Shown here: one piece after another, positions 45,283-57,141 of the stretch | How positions within the stretch are numbered: position 1 is the stretch's first letter | How the letters are laid out: each line of letters starts with the position of its first letter | From: Agriotes lineatus | Taxonomy: Eukaryota; Arthropoda; Insecta; Coleoptera; Elateridae | Assembly: GCA_940337035.1 (NCBI GenBank) | Contig: CALNHX010007588.1 | Location: forward strand, 1-64,000 | Direction: 5' to 3' | DNA length: 64,000 nt | Program-made: the position numbers and the translations under genes | Notes under the pieces: model-generated | What the model was told of the DNA's origin: nothing | Seen by the model: the letters and a program-made list of their open reading frames with translations, nothing else | Databases searched by the model: none

Positions 45283-48200
45283 CTGTAACGAAACCTTTTA
45301 ACAAGAAAACAAAGTATTATCGAGGCCAATTCATTGTAAATGTTAATAGAAGCGTCATCGAGATTCAGCTTTTTGTGAAAAATTCCACCTACCTGTCATA
45401 ACGCTCACCATCCGCATGAGAATCTTCCTCGTCTTCATCGGAACTCTTATTCCCAGACTCTGCCTCTGCAAGAATGTCTCCCAAATCCTTGTTGACGTCG
45501 TCAGCCCAGAGTTTATCATCTATAGTTTCTTCATCGTCGCCAGAAGTCTTTCCCTTTTCTTCTCCAGTTTTAGCGGCGTCATCCTTTTTGACAACTTCGT
45601 TTTCAGCATTCTTCTGGTCCTCCTTAACCTGCACAACGGCAACGTTTATAGTAAGTTTGCGAAAAATATATTATTTGAAAGTACCTTATTCTTCTCGCGC
45701 TCTTTCTCAGCAAGTTCCTTTCTCTGCAAACGCTCAGCACGGTTTGCAAGCTCCTTGTCTTCCTTGTATCGGATGTAACGTTGCATGTGTGTACGCTGCT
45801 TGCAATGCTTTGCGACAGTTTTCTCCAATTCATTTTCTTCCACACGCGGTAGGTACATGCGACATAACTCACAGTACTGCACTTCTACTTTACGAATTTG
45901 TTCCACGCCAACGTTGATATGCTCCTTGGGTTTGGGAGGGGCACCCTCAGTTTCTTTTTTCTTGGCTTCTTCTTCATCTAGTTGAAATGAAAGAAGTTGT
46001 TTTAATGCTACAACTAAGTATTGGAAATTGAAAATTATTCTAAAAGTAAATTTAATTTTTTCAGGAAATACAAAAGTAGGGCAGTTTTTTCCATAATTTC
46101 TGACTTTTCAGTTTTGTAAACTCCCAATAACAAATGGGGAAGGCTTCTACTTTGGAACTAAAATATTAGCATTTTAATTCCTGTAGAGAGAAGTTACGCT
46201 TTCTTAACGCAGCATATAACTGTAGTCACTGCAGAATTACCGGTAAGAAACATACGGCTCCTTCAGGCAAATAGCAAGACGATATTACATAATCAAATGT
46301 TTCCCATTCATTGTTAAGTCGATGTCAATTTATACACACTACTATTGAAGAAAGGGAGCGATGCTTTATGTCTTGGTTGACGCCCAAGTGCAAATATATT
46401 GCACAGGGTAACACAAAGACAAGTCCTTGCAATATTGTATAAAGTATGAACACATACCGTCCACATCACCAACGGAATCAATAGTCATGAAGTTTTCCAA
46501 ATTGTCTTCGTCATTGCCAGATCCTTCCTCTTTGTCTGATTTTTCTCCATTCATATCAACTCGCGATTTGCGCTAAAAAACATTACAAGTAAGCAGAAGG
46601 TTCAAATTACTAACAACTTGTCATACTTTAATGTGCTCAATAGAGCAGATGTGAGTTTCATACAGCATCGGGCTCTTGAAAGTAATTCTGCAAACTCGGC
46701 AGTACGGCATCAAAAACTTCTTCATACTCTTATGAGAATCTGATGCTTGATGCGTAGCTTTCGGCTGCTTATAATTGAGCTTGCACAAGGGGCAGAAGTT
46801 GGTGCGTGGCGCAAGATCTTCAGTAGTCTTCTCCAGCTCCCTCTGTGCATTGCGCTGGGACAGACGCATACGAGCAAGAACAGACTTCTGCTTCATGGCA
46901 ACATGGCGCATAGCGGCCATGTGTCTAGTGTTGTGCAAATGCAAGCTGTACTTGCTGAAAGTTATGCACTTCGTATTGCAATGCGGGCAGACCAACTTAA
47001 TAAAGTCCTTTCTACGATTCTTCACTTCGCCATCGCTCTCAGCTACTTTGCCCTCCTCGTCTTTCTTGGGACTCTTCTCTTCCTTCTTCTCCTTGTCTTC
47101 GCCATTCTGTTCAGCATCACTCTCGCCTTTTTCAACCTTCTCCTTTGGTTCCTCATCTTCGGATTCCTTTTCCTTCTCGTCGCTTTCTTCCTTTTCTTCG
47201 CTTAGCTGTCGTCGTCTTATTGCAGCCCGGCGGAAGATAGCACTATGGAATGAACTTTTGTTATGTTATAGCAGCATGTACTCAGTTAGAATTAAGTGTG
47301 AAAGCTACACAAGTGCTCGTTTTAAAAATAGGACATCAAATGTAAATCATTAACAATCTTACCACCTGTTTGTATCTTGTAAAAAATGGCGAGAAAACAA
47401 AACAAATCTGTACATTATCATACTGGTATTTTTAAAATCTCAACCATCTACGGTTGAGATCCGATATTCACATTTCTTCTTGTCTTCAACATTTCTCGTA
47501 CACATTGAAAGTTTGTATGGCATTGGCATGGCAAAAATTTAAGATTAATTTTATATCTAGCCAGCTTGTTCAATCAAAACACTAAACATTCATACTGGTC
47601 TACGTATGTTACTACAGGAAGCATTATCAAATAGATATTCAGTAAAGAGCGTTCGTGAGGATTCTATTCTAGGTTGCATTCATTTAAGATTGTAATTAAT
47701 TCCTCTATATTAACATCTGCTTTCTTCGAGTTTCAATTGTGGGATATCATACCAAAAAATCATCATGTATAGATTTGTTCCCTTTTTCTCCAAAACGTCT
47801 AACTTACAGTTCTGGGTTACACATATTCATATTCGCCTTAGTGACAATTGCTGAAGTTGTTAGAAACTCTAAAGGCCGATTTTGTTGGCATAGAAAAGTT
47901 GTTATCACTTTGTAAGTAAAACCTATGTCAATGATTACAAAAAGGAGTATAACGCTGCTACTAAATCACTAAAAATTTAAAAATCTGCAAGACAAACTTG
48001 TTACAACTTCTGAATAATTTATTAAAAATAATGAACGAGAGTGTACATCTTAAGATTATTGTGAAAAAACGTGAAATAAATTTTATGCTGACCAGGCTCT
48101 GTTTCAGAATTACTGAACCCCAAAATTTCTGGTTGTGATTTTAATATTTAACTGTAATACTACTAGGTCATGGCTGACCATGTCATGAATGCCATGACAA

Positions 48201-51200
48201 AGAGGATTTTATTCCAACCATAGACGTAATTGGCTTATTACTGACTTTTAAAAACTATGGAAATGATTTATTATCAACCTTTACTTTCCAACCGGCTGGA
48301 AAGTGAGTAGTCATGTATCACTATTTGCTTAATTCAATTTTGAAGAACTGCCAAATCCATTTTTCCAATTCTTGTTGGTTGTCAATAATAGTAATACACA
48401 ACTAGTTGAGAAATGTGATGTTTTACTGAATAAATATGGCTCGTTTGAATACGAGCGCTAGCAAGTACAGAAACGGCCATTAGAGTTAAGTAAAACCGTT
48501 TTACTATTTTATTGCATATCATGTAGAAATGTGAAATTTTAAATTTATGTAAAAGTGACACTAAATGCTAAAACAACCCAGCTGAACAGAACTCGTTTCT
48601 ATGTACTGAAGCATAATAAGCAGCGCCAGTTGATGTTATGCATGTATTTAGCAATATTGAAGTGTATTGTTGGTGGCACTGTAAGCCTATGTCATATCCG
48701 AGGTTAGCAGGTTAGGTTTTGCGTCAGTCTGTGTTAACGGCGAGTTGTCGGCACACGCGTTTGAAGTGAAATTTTGTTTGTAAATGCCGCGAGTGACCCA
48801 TCTCTTATACTTGTTCTGTAATCTTTGATGTGGTTGTGAATAATAGTTTATGTAGCAAAGGCATTATGAAAATGTTTATGCAATTTTGAGGGCGACAAGT
48901 TTACAAGTCTGAGGGCCTCTGGGCTGAGGGTTTACAAGTCGTCTGAGGGCTATGAACATCAAGTAACGCCGCCAGATAATTTAGTTTTTTTCTTTTGTAC
49001 TATATAAAAATGTTTTATTTTCTGTCACATATATCTTGTGCCATTTGGATCAATTTTATTTATTAATTTAATCTTTAGCCATTCTAATTTCAAACACACT
49101 ATATAAATGTGTTTTTTTGTGTCAATTAGAATAATCTCATTTTTAATTTATTTGTGATATTATCTTGTATTTAATTTTAGTTTACGATGATATTGTTAAA
49201 AACACGCCTACTTTGTATCTTTTGTTGAAAGAAGATGTCAACTGCTTAATGCTGCCTGTCTTCTAGCAAGAATAATAATAATAATAATAATGTTTTATTT
49301 TCCACTTTGAATACGCAAATAACTTGAAAAGTTTGCAGAGCAGTTCATACCACCCTAGGGCGTTATGAACTGCTTAAAATTTTTTTGATACTCAGCCAAC
49401 AGCCGTTAGGTCAATTATAGGCGTCGCTGTACATTTATGGTGACTTCTAACCCCACTAACGACTGTCATGATGTTATTATGACACCCGGGACCAACCATT
49501 TCCGTGACAGTCGTACCACGAGGCACCGATAGAGGCAGCCGTGGAACTCCCATCCAAGTTCTGATCATAAAGAGCGTTGCTTAACTCTACTGATCGAACG
49601 TGAACGCTTGTTCAAGCTACACCAACCGGGACCTCGTATCACAAATATAAACAAATAATAGATCAGTGAAAAATAAAGTAATATATGTACATACGTTGGT
49701 GGAAGTTTTTATTAGTCTTGCGCCATAGCTCACCTCGGTAATCTATCTTACCCCTTGGCTGTAATGAAACATTTTCCACCTTTGTATGAAATATATGTAA
49801 TACTACACTTCTCCAATAAATTAACGCACCACCAAAAAGTAGCCAAAAGTTCATAGTAAATTTTTGTCGAAACCACTTATCCGATTTGGAAGATTTTTTT
49901 TTTAATGACAAGTTGTACTACTCTATTCGAATAGAAACTTATTTTTTTTATAAATACCGGGTGTAACAATTATAACGTGTTTTTTCCATAAAATTTATAA
50001 CACCCTGTGGGGTGCAACACTTACAATATCAAGTTATAATTCAAAGCAAACTCTAGCCTATCTTTTATAACATTTTGTTTTTTGATTTACTCTTTTATTT
50101 TAGCTACTGCAAGAGAAACACAATTTTATAGCATAACATGTTTTTATTAACTTTAATTTGCATTAAAAGCACTAAAATAGCAGACTATGAAAAAATAGAA
50201 AGAAACAACAATTGTGATCAGGTAAAGCTTTCAAAAAGCAGTTGATAGAAGTGTGTTTTCGGTGTTGTCCTTAACGTTTTTTTTTTTTTTGCAAAAGCGT
50301 TAATTTTCTCAGTATGCAATATGAAACACGAAATCTTACTTGCGAAGAACGTGCTCAAGCATTAGTTCTGTTTGAGGAAGGTTGAAATTACCAAAGAACT
50401 GCTTTTTGACAGCTGTATTTACATGATGACAATTACTGTTTCTTTCTGTTTTTTCATAGCCTGCTACTTTAGTGCTTTTAATGCAAATTGAAGTCAATAA
50501 AAACATGTTACGATGTTATAAAATTGTGTTTCTCTTGCAGTAGCTAAAATTAAAGAGTAAATCAAAAAACAAAATGTTATAAAAAGATAAGGCTAGAGTT
50601 TGTTTTGAATTATAACTTGATATTGTAACTGTTGAACCCCACAGGGTGTTATAAATTTTTTGAAAAAAACGCATTATAATTGTTATACCTGGTATTTATA
50701 AAAAAAAAGTTTCTATGCGAATGGAGTAGTACACTAACTTTATGAAACAGACAACTTGTCATGAAATCCAAATCGTCCAAATCGGATAATGGTTTCGACA
50801 AAATGTAACTTTTGGCTACTTTTTGGTAGTGAGTTAATTTATTGGAGAAGTGTATTGACCTTAGTGTTAGAAAACGTGTTCAAGAAATTAATATGGAACA
50901 AAAAATAAATAAATGTAGATGGAAAATGTCTTTAACACATTCAAGATTTGCAGATGACACTGCCATATTATCAGATGAAAACGAATTAGAAAGAATGATC
51001 AGAGAGTTGCACGTAGAATTCAAAAGGGTGGGCCTTAAAATGAACATGAATAAAAAACAAAGATAATGACGAATGGTAACAAACAATATATGATAAGATG
51101 AGCACCCTGTAGAGATAGTAAATGAATACACATATTTAGGTCATCAAATGGAATTGGGAAAGCCAAACCAGACATCAGAAATAACGCGAAGAACAAGGCG

Positions 51201-54200
51201 GGGCAGCCTTCGGTAAAATGAGTAATATCTTGAAAAACAGAGATGTTCCAATAAACCTAAGAAAGTGTTTCATACCCGCATCCTTCTAGTACTAACATAA
51301 GGAATGGAGACAATGACATCGACTAAAAAGTCAGTTGAAAAATTACGAGTTGCACAACATGTTATGGAAAGAAGGACTGAAAGATAAAATTAGAAACATC
51401 GAAACAAAACGAAGGTGACACATGTAATCGAAAGAATCACCAAGCTAAAGTGGAGCTGGGCTGGGCACATCGACAGAAAGTCGTTACAGGAATGGCAAAT
51501 CCGCATAGCACAGTGGCATCCTAGAACAACAAAGAGGAGCGTGGGTAGATCCCAGACAAGGTGGGTAGATGATATAAAACGGATAGCAGGAAACACAGGG
51601 ATACGAACAACAATCAAGTGAAATGGCGAAAACTAGGGGGAGAGGTCTATGTTCAGGAGTGGACAAGAGACAGCTGAAGATGTAACATACTATCTTACAG
51701 TTTTAACTTAAATAAACCAGTGCTATTCCACTGGAACGTGGTCAAACGGTAACTGCTAAGTGGGTACACAGAAATTTGTTTACCACAAGTTTTCAAAAAT
51801 TTATCACAAAACCAGAAAAAAGAACTTTGTCTCTACATTTTGTATAATGAAACCGCTAGCGCTCACACTGCCAAAATCACCAGTAACTTTCTTGAGCTCT
51901 TAGGCATTAATGACATTTGTCTAGTGCCATATTTTCCAGATCCTAGTGACTTTTGGTAGTTTCCAAAAATTAAAACAAAAGAATTTTGCTTCGAATGAAG
52001 ACATTATTAATGTGGTCATTACTGAAATTTGGAAGCTCCAAAAACCCCAATTTGAGGACTGTTGAAAAATGGCTGTACAAGTCTTAAAATATGTATGGAA
52101 ATTATATAGCAAAACCACGAAATAATGCGAAGTGTAACAAATAAAGCCAATATTTTTTTGTGTTATTTTTCAACCCAACTTAGCGAATTTTTGTTGTCGC
52201 TTCATAGCACTCAAGATGTGGTCAGCCATAGCCTGGCAGTATTAAATCATAAACTCTAAAACAAAGCCCGTTCGATAGAAAATGTATTTCACATTTAAAC
52301 CACCATTAACGTTGCACACGTTCTTTCATTATTAGCAATGAGTTACGAATGACTGTACAATTCCATACAAATCCATGAATAACATAATAAATATCCACTA
52401 AAATCTTTATTCTAACTTTTAAAAATAGTCGACATGGTTATTCAATGACAAGGTTCATTGTTAGCGTTATAAATGCCGTAAAAAACCGAAACTGGTTAAA
52501 TGAAATTGAGTTGCACATTCTAATGCTCATTACTGTTAATTTCTTCATTCTAACTGCCGGTCTTATAAAGGCCACTAATCTGACGTTAACTTTAATTCGC
52601 TGTTAAAATAAACAAAAGCGCACCAAAATTTGTTTACTAATGAATAAAATGTCATAAGTGCCAACGATTTGATGCGATTTTGTCTATTTTAACAGCGAAT
52701 TAAAGTTAACGTCAGATTAGTGGCCTTTATAAGACCGGCAGTAAGTCTATTACTATATCAGAATAAAACACTTTTGACATTATTACGCAACTTATTAAAA
52801 GAACATTTGAATCTGGTTTTAAATTTTCGTTCTGAACAACTTTGCTTTATGTGCACGAGATATTTTAGAATAGTCGACAGTGATTGTAGCATGAAATCGT
52901 TAATTCACACATTCATTACATAATTAATAACGGCAAGAATTTAGTGAATATCAAAATATTTTTTTAAATTGTCTTAAAGTCATATTTAACTATATATTAA
53001 TTTATCTTTTTGTGAACAAAATTGTTTCATTTCCTCTGTATAATACATTAGCATTTCCAAAATTCTACAATATAACGGGTCTTCCATTGAGAGGTTTAAT
53101 TTTTGTTAAAGTTTGCACAATTTTTTACCTGTTACAGATTGTAGTATTTGACAGCTATCAAGTAAAAACGATATGGTTAATAATAATAAATCAATATTAG
53201 CTTGACCAACGCATAGAAATACTAGAACTCGCTACAAACATGGTCAAAATTAAGCACTGACTGTTCTCAAATCAGCACAAGTTACGGTTCGGGAAAAGTT
53301 AGTTATGTTAACAACCCAACGTGCTGGGACAGCAACATCCACTGAAAACATCGCTACTACAGTTGAAAGTGTTTATTGCAAAACGGATTGTGCTACCGAA
53401 AGATGCTGAAACTGAAGAACTGTACCTAAATGATATTAATGTACAGCAGGACGGAGCTCCATGCCATACAGGCCATGAAACGATAGAGTATATGCACGCA
53501 TGTTGATATGGTCCCAGGACTTCGCCTGTGCTGGCTGTAGTCCCGGGACTGGAAACCCTAATTACGCAGTCTGTGCCACAATTGTGTGAAAACATTACCA
53601 TTTGCAAGTGTAGTCAAGCCAGCCATTTGGCTGATCTTGTGTTCCGCATTTAATACCAGTTTGAAATTTAGGTTGAAATAAAAATTAAACCTCTTTAATG
53701 GAAAGCCCTTTATAAACGTTTAAAATTAAAGAAACTATTTTGTTAATTACAAATTTATGTTTTCTTGTAGTGAATAAACTACAATGTCTTTAAAGCTGGG
53801 CCCACAATTAAGTATAAGCATTTCCAAGTATAACAACTACATTTGCTCAAATTTGTAAAAAACCAGTTTCGTAAAGACAACCCAATTAGTCTTTAATTGG
53901 TGCATTTACGTTAGCAGACCAATATGGTACCTTGAAAATCATCTGACAATCAAAATAATGAAATTTCATTTACAAATGGACTTTACCTCATGTTATCTCA
54001 TTGCTGTTATATCGAGAGATTAAAAAAAAAACTGTTCCTCAGAGGGCTGTGGAAATTCAACGTATGAATAATATGTTGGTGGCACTGTACGTCAATGTCA
54101 AATTCGAGGTTAGCAGGTTAGGATTTGCGTCATTTTGTGTCATAACTGACGCAAATCCTAACCTGCTAACCTCGAATTTGACATTGACGTACAGTGTCAC

Positions 54201-57068
54201 CAACATACTATTCATACGTTGAATTTCCACAGCCCGCTGAGGAAGAGTGTTTTTTTGGATCTCTCGATATAACAGCAATGAGATAACATGAACAAGAAGA
54301 TAACAGGTATTGCTTGAGTAAGAAAGAGATAAACATAGTAGCAAATATACGAGAAGGCTTGATGCTTAATTTAATTATGACATTTGTCAACTAAACATGC
54401 CTACTAAAATAATTTTTTCGTATGGCCATCTCTTTCTTACTCGAGCATTCTACCGTGAGATAAAAAACGAAAAATATTCTGAGCAGGCCTTGATATGTGT
54501 TATACGTTTGGCAGTACTGAAGTGTATTGTCAGTCTATGCCAAATTCGAGATTTGCAGGTTAAGTTTTACGTCAGTCTGTGCCAAACAACAAACAAAATC
54601 TAACCGTTTAATCTCGAATTTGACATAGACTGACAATACACTTCAGTACTGCCAAACGTATAACACATATCAAGGCCTGCTCAGAATATTTTTTTTTAAA
54701 TCTCATGGTATATAATTATGGCCCCATCCGTATATTATCTGTGAAACGTATCATCTATGAAACGACTTATTATTAAATCTGTAAGTCATTTTTAAAATAA
54801 GCAAAGATAATGATGGTTTTATGTACCATAGCAGCCAGGAAAAGCTAAATTAGTTTGATTTAAGGCTTATTTAAAAATAAGTCGTTTCTGTAAAACAAAG
54901 TAAAGGAAGATGGTGTGTTACCATGGTACTTATAATCGCGTCCAAAAAAACCGGGATACTTTTTTGACCTAATCCTCGAAATGGGTCGCAATGAACAATT
55001 ATTCTCGCTTTATCCGTATATCCAATATCTACCGACATTTTTCTGAATTAAATAATGACTTTTGATGACATTTAATTATTAGAATTTCAGTGTCAGCAAT
55101 TTTTTTCACATTTTGAGCTTAGGTCAAAAAGAAGTGTCCTGTTTTTTTTTGGCAGCGACTGTATGTGACTTGAGTTAATCTCAATCTCCCTAAAAGATGC
55201 ATTTTTATGTACTTTTCATTGTACTATATGCCATTTATATATTTAAAATTTTTATACTGAAGTAACTTTATATTTTACTTCCTGAAGGTAAGTGTAACTG
55301 ATGCACAATACTGTGAAAAATAAACTACATATTTTTCAATAAAAATTTCTTTCGAACACAGAAAACATCTCAGATCAAGAAACCTACAAAACAACGAACA
55401 CCTTGTTCGTCTCAAACTTGCTTATACTTAATTAAAAGCTCAGCGTAACGCCTTTTATATAAATCGGCCCAAAGAGTTTCGGTCAAAAAACCAACCAAAG
55501 ATGCATTTATAAAATGAACGACCTTTTTTGCACAGTGATATATCACACGTGGAAGAATAGAAGCAAACAATTTCAATCCATGCGATTCTGAAAACATTAT
55601 ACATTAAAAAAAAATGCATATGTGGGTGCAAAATTCTTCAAAGCAGGTCATGTAGTCTCCCCTTCAATATTACAAACAGGGCCCTCAATGAAACTACACA
55701 CTGTAGAACAATATAGGTCCAGTAAACCCAATCTTATCTCTCTTTCTTATAAAGATCATAGGAATAAGCAGTTCGCTACCTTTGCATCGGCCGATTTACA
55801 ATAATGACGTAAATATTACCCCTCAATTTGCAATTGCGTATCCAACATCTGAGACAAAACAATCGGTTTCACACAGTGAGTCAAACATACCAGTGGACCA
55901 GTGGTGATTCTGCAATAAAATGTTGAATTTACCTCCTCAGTCTAGTCATTTTAAGTCTTCTTGTATAATCAGAAGATATGCGTGTTGGTACACGTCTGCG
56001 AATAGTGTAGGAGCTCTCGATGAGGCGTCTGCGGGGCGGTCCTTCTCTTAGTCGTGCCCCTCGTACTCCTCTAGAGCTGATACGCCCACGGTACCCTCCT
56101 CTAGGGCTACTGGAGGGCGGGGGACCCGACGGCCTTCGGAAATCATCTCTGCGAGACGTAAAGGACGGCGGCCGCCTATCTCTAGAGAAGCTCCTGTGCT
56201 CCGGAAAGCTATTCGACTGGTAGCGGCTGCTTGAACTGCTGAAGCTATCACCTTCGTGACTTCGGCGAGAACTTGGTGCCTGAACAAGATATTAGATTAT
56301 GTAGAAATGGCACTATGGGACCTTCAGACTTCGTGTCTACGTGGCCCTCAGTGCCTCACTTCTAACTGAAAGAATGTCTTTGATTGGTGATTATTAATTA
56401 AGCGTTAACATCGTAAAATCAAAAATCTGGATGCTTGGGATATTCATCCACAACTTAACTGTCGTTCAAGTATTTTGCTATTATAAATGTACTCGGTCTT
56501 ACTCAACCGTTTATTTTTACTATTCCCACGTTAAATATAGGCAAGGTCTACTACAGTCAAACCAAAGAGTTATCAATGCTACATATCTATAGAACAAGTT
56601 ATATTTTTTTCGCATTAGGAGTTACATCCCAAGTCTTATGTGCCATTGCTTATACAATTTGGTTGAACGTGTAACTTATATTTTCATTTTGGTCCCCTCA
56701 GTGTCGAAAAAGGTTGATGCGGAATATTTATATATTTTTAAAGTGTCCCCCACATCGGCAACATACACAAAATCGGGAATAAAAATTTTTATTTGTGGAA
56801 AAATTCTGGAATGCTAGTTTTGCACATATTTCATGCATAAAGTCAACTCCAATTCTTTCTCAGTATTTTAATTTTTTCTGGTCAGATATCGTCAAATCAT
56901 CAATCAATCAGAATTGGGATCGAATTGTAAATTCTAGGTTGTACTTAACCAAGTCCTGCGAACCTGAAAGTAAATGTTACTTTGTCCTGTATAATGTACC
57001 TCGGGTCTCATCCTTTTACGTTCGGGGGAGCGATGACCATCACGACCTCCATATCCTCCGCCAGGCAT
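45189..57068 (-). CDS. Pep: Pep-like zinc finger protein, 7 coding exons
   Basis: Spliced CDS, exons 57068-57000, 56279-55933, 47215-46627, 46572-46458, 45977-45685, 45628-45393, 45282-45189; 1743 nt, 580 residues plus stop. Every junction has GT and AG borders and reading phases match across all six introns. Residues 1-139 are rich in Arg/Ser/Gly (several RGG/RGR). About 140-205 is Glu/Lys acidic-basic repeat. Zinc fingers lie near 215-237, 280-300, 311-333 and 409-437, each CxxC with H-x5-H in most. The tail is Asp/Glu/Lys-rich. This order matches insect Pep (zinc finger protein on ecdysone puffs), known as a nuclear hnRNP-associated ssDNA/RNA-binding protein. Orthology is recognised from memory. 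The first ATG follows an acceptor-like TTATAG, so a 5' UTR exon or an earlier coding exon probably lies upstream. CIZ1-like proteins are the alternative. Confidence 0.82.
45393..45628 (-). CDS. Pep: Pep-like exon 6, acidic tail
   Basis: Acceptor GTTGTGCAG|GTTAAG, donor GACAG|GTAGGT; 236 nt, phase 0 to phase 2. Encodes Lys/Glu/Asp-rich sequence with one hydrophobic patch (DDKLWADDVNKDLGDIL). Confidence 0.82.
45685..45977 (-). CDS. Pep: Pep-like exon 5, zinc finger 4
   Basis: Acceptor TTTCAACTAG|AT, donor AATAAG|GTACTT; 293 nt. Contains YCELCRMYLPR followed by HCKQRTH, a matrin/U1-like C2H2 with H-x5-H spacing. It is followed by a charged helix of Glu, Lys and Arg ending in KEREKNK. Confidence 0.85.
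46458..46572 (-). CDS. Pep: Pep-like exon 4, acidic linker
   Basis: Acceptor TTTTTTAG|CGC, donor GACG|GTATGTG; 115 nt, phase 0 to phase 1. Encodes an acidic linker rich in Glu, Asp, Asn and Gly between fingers 3 and 4. Confidence 0.8.
46627..47215 (-). CDS. Pep: Pep-like exon 3, zinc fingers 1-3
   Basis: 589 nt from acceptor GCAATAAG|A to donor ATTAAA|GTATGA. It starts with about 65 residues of Glu/Lys/Ser low complexity, then CPHC...H-N-T-R-H, CPLC...H-x5-H and CRVC...H-x5-H fingers. The acceptor is weak (AATAAG), but it is the only nearby one whose phase (1 nt completing AG+A) matches exon 2. Confidence 0.85.
49268..49638 (-). mobile_element. 5S-rRNA-derived SINE
   Basis: On the minus strand, 49605-49530 reads CGATCAGTAGAGTTAAGCAA then CTTGGATGGGAGTTCCACGG, clearly 5S rRNA-like (internal promoter region). 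It is followed by unrelated body sequence and a 3' tail of ATT repeats (49292-49268). The layout is that of a SINE3-type element. Located in Pep intron 2. Confidence 0.7.
49806..50853. mobile_element. Long-TIR Tc1/mariner-type element, copy 2
   Basis: Same family as 43260-44322, with the same TA-flanked ends and length 1048 bp. Near 50313 the plus strand reads MQYETRNLTCEERAQALVLF, a Tc1-type helix-turn-helix start, then a stop. It lies in Pep intron 2 and abuts an RTE remnant at 50856. Confidence 0.75.
50856..51690 (+). pseudogene. RTE-type LINE remnant (RT and C-terminus)
   Basis: Frames read RFADDTAILSDENELERMI with VGLKMNMNKKQR, then EYTYLGHQMELG, then KLKWSWAGHIDR...WQIRIAQWHPR, SVGRSQTRWVDDIKRIAG and a VYVQEWTRD-like end. 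Frameshifts at about 51066, 51190 and 51410. It is the 3' half of an endonuclease-RT element of a family different from the 4738-7969 LINE. In Pep intron 2. Confidence 0.75.
52553..52742. repeat. Perfect-arm foldback element
   Basis: Arms of about 57 bases (ACTGCCGGTCTTATAAAGGC, AACTTTAATTCGCTGTTAAA) pair perfectly around a 70-base loop. In Pep intron 2. Confidence 0.8.
53071..53713. mobile_element. Mariner-like relic with transposase fragment
   Basis: Ends GGGTCTTCCATTGAGAGGTT and AACCTCTTTAATGGAAAGCC are inverted, with TATA-type flanks. The interior reads YLNDINVQQDGAPCHTGHE at about 53430-53480, the DDE region QDGAPCH of mariner/Tc-type transposases. Heavily decayed. Confidence 0.65.
54058..54222. 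repeat. Hairpin MITE nested in another palindrome
   Basis: GTTGGTGGCACTGTACGTCA ... TGACGTACAGTGTCACCAAC, the same family as 38515-38690, set inside an outer palindrome whose arms end in GCTGTTATATCGAGAGAT and ATCTCTCGATATAACAGC. Confidence 0.85.
54465..54690. repeat. Hairpin MITE with longer arms
   Basis: AATATTCTGAGCAGGCCTTG ATATGTGTTATACGTTTGGC pairs with its inverse at 54640-54690; the inner core (GTCAGTCTATGCCAAATTCG) is the related hairpin family. Confidence 0.8.
54936..55161. repeat. TIR MITE
   Basis: CGCGTCCAAAAAAACCGGGA TACTTTTTTGACCTAA is inverted at 55118-55161 (TTAGGTCAAAAAGAAGTG ... GGCAGCGACTG). Confidence 0.65.
55162..55932. other. Intronic DNA without recognised features
   Basis: Short ORFs only (55412-55597, 55622-55804), no family resemblance. 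Next to Pep exon 2. Confidence 0.35.
55933..56279 (-). CDS. Pep: Pep-like exon 2, Arg/Ser/Gly-rich region
   Basis: Acceptor TTGTTCAG|GCACC, donor GAGGAG|GTAAAT, 347 nt, phase 0 in and phase 2 out. It encodes low-complexity Ser/Arg sequence with RRPPS, RGGYRGR and SSRGVRG motifs, as expected of an RNA-binding N-terminus. The G+C content stands out against the AT-rich surroundings. It connects in phase to the zinc-finger exon 8.7 kb away. Confidence 0.72.
57000..57068 (-). CDS. Pep: Pep-like exon 1 (first recognised coding exon)
   Basis: ATG at 57068-57066, 23 codons beginning MPGGGYGGRDGHRSPERK, ending in phase 0 at a GAG|GTACAT donor. A pyrimidine-rich stretch and TTATAG lie immediately upstream of GAAATG, so the transcript is probably spliced here and the ATG may be preceded by a non-coding (or coding) exon not seen. 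Confidence 0.7.
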
Positions 57069-57141
57069 TTCCTATAACATAAAAGGACATCCAGTAAAAA
57101 CATTCACAATAAGACGCTTTTATTACTACTAGTTAGTAATA

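Larger units (their letters stand above)
53989..54729. repeat. TIR MITE copy 2 with two hairpin insertions
   Basis: Shares GAGATAACATGAACAAGAA and ATTGCTTGAGTAAGAAAGAG with 24700-24850 and ends in TATAATTATGGCCCCATC. It is interrupted by 54058-54222 (with its own outer arms) and by 54465-54690. Confidence 0.75.
47216..55932 (-). other. Pep intron 2, 8.7 kb, TE-filled
   Basis: Bounded by donor GAGGAG|GTAAAT (55933|55932) and acceptor AATAAG|A (47216|47215). It holds a 5S SINE, a Tc1-type element, an RTE remnant, a mariner relic, several MITEs and hairpins. Additional small Pep exons inside it cannot be excluded. Confidence 0.65.

Noticed and set aside
45416..47353. Long plus-strand ORFs opposite the Pep exons (Ser/Leu/Phe-rich)
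   Set aside because: Antisense shadows of Glu/Lys-rich coding exons.
54001..54344. Two ORFs on opposite strands with near-identical protein sequence
   Set aside because: They arise because a hairpin MITE reads almost the same on both strands.
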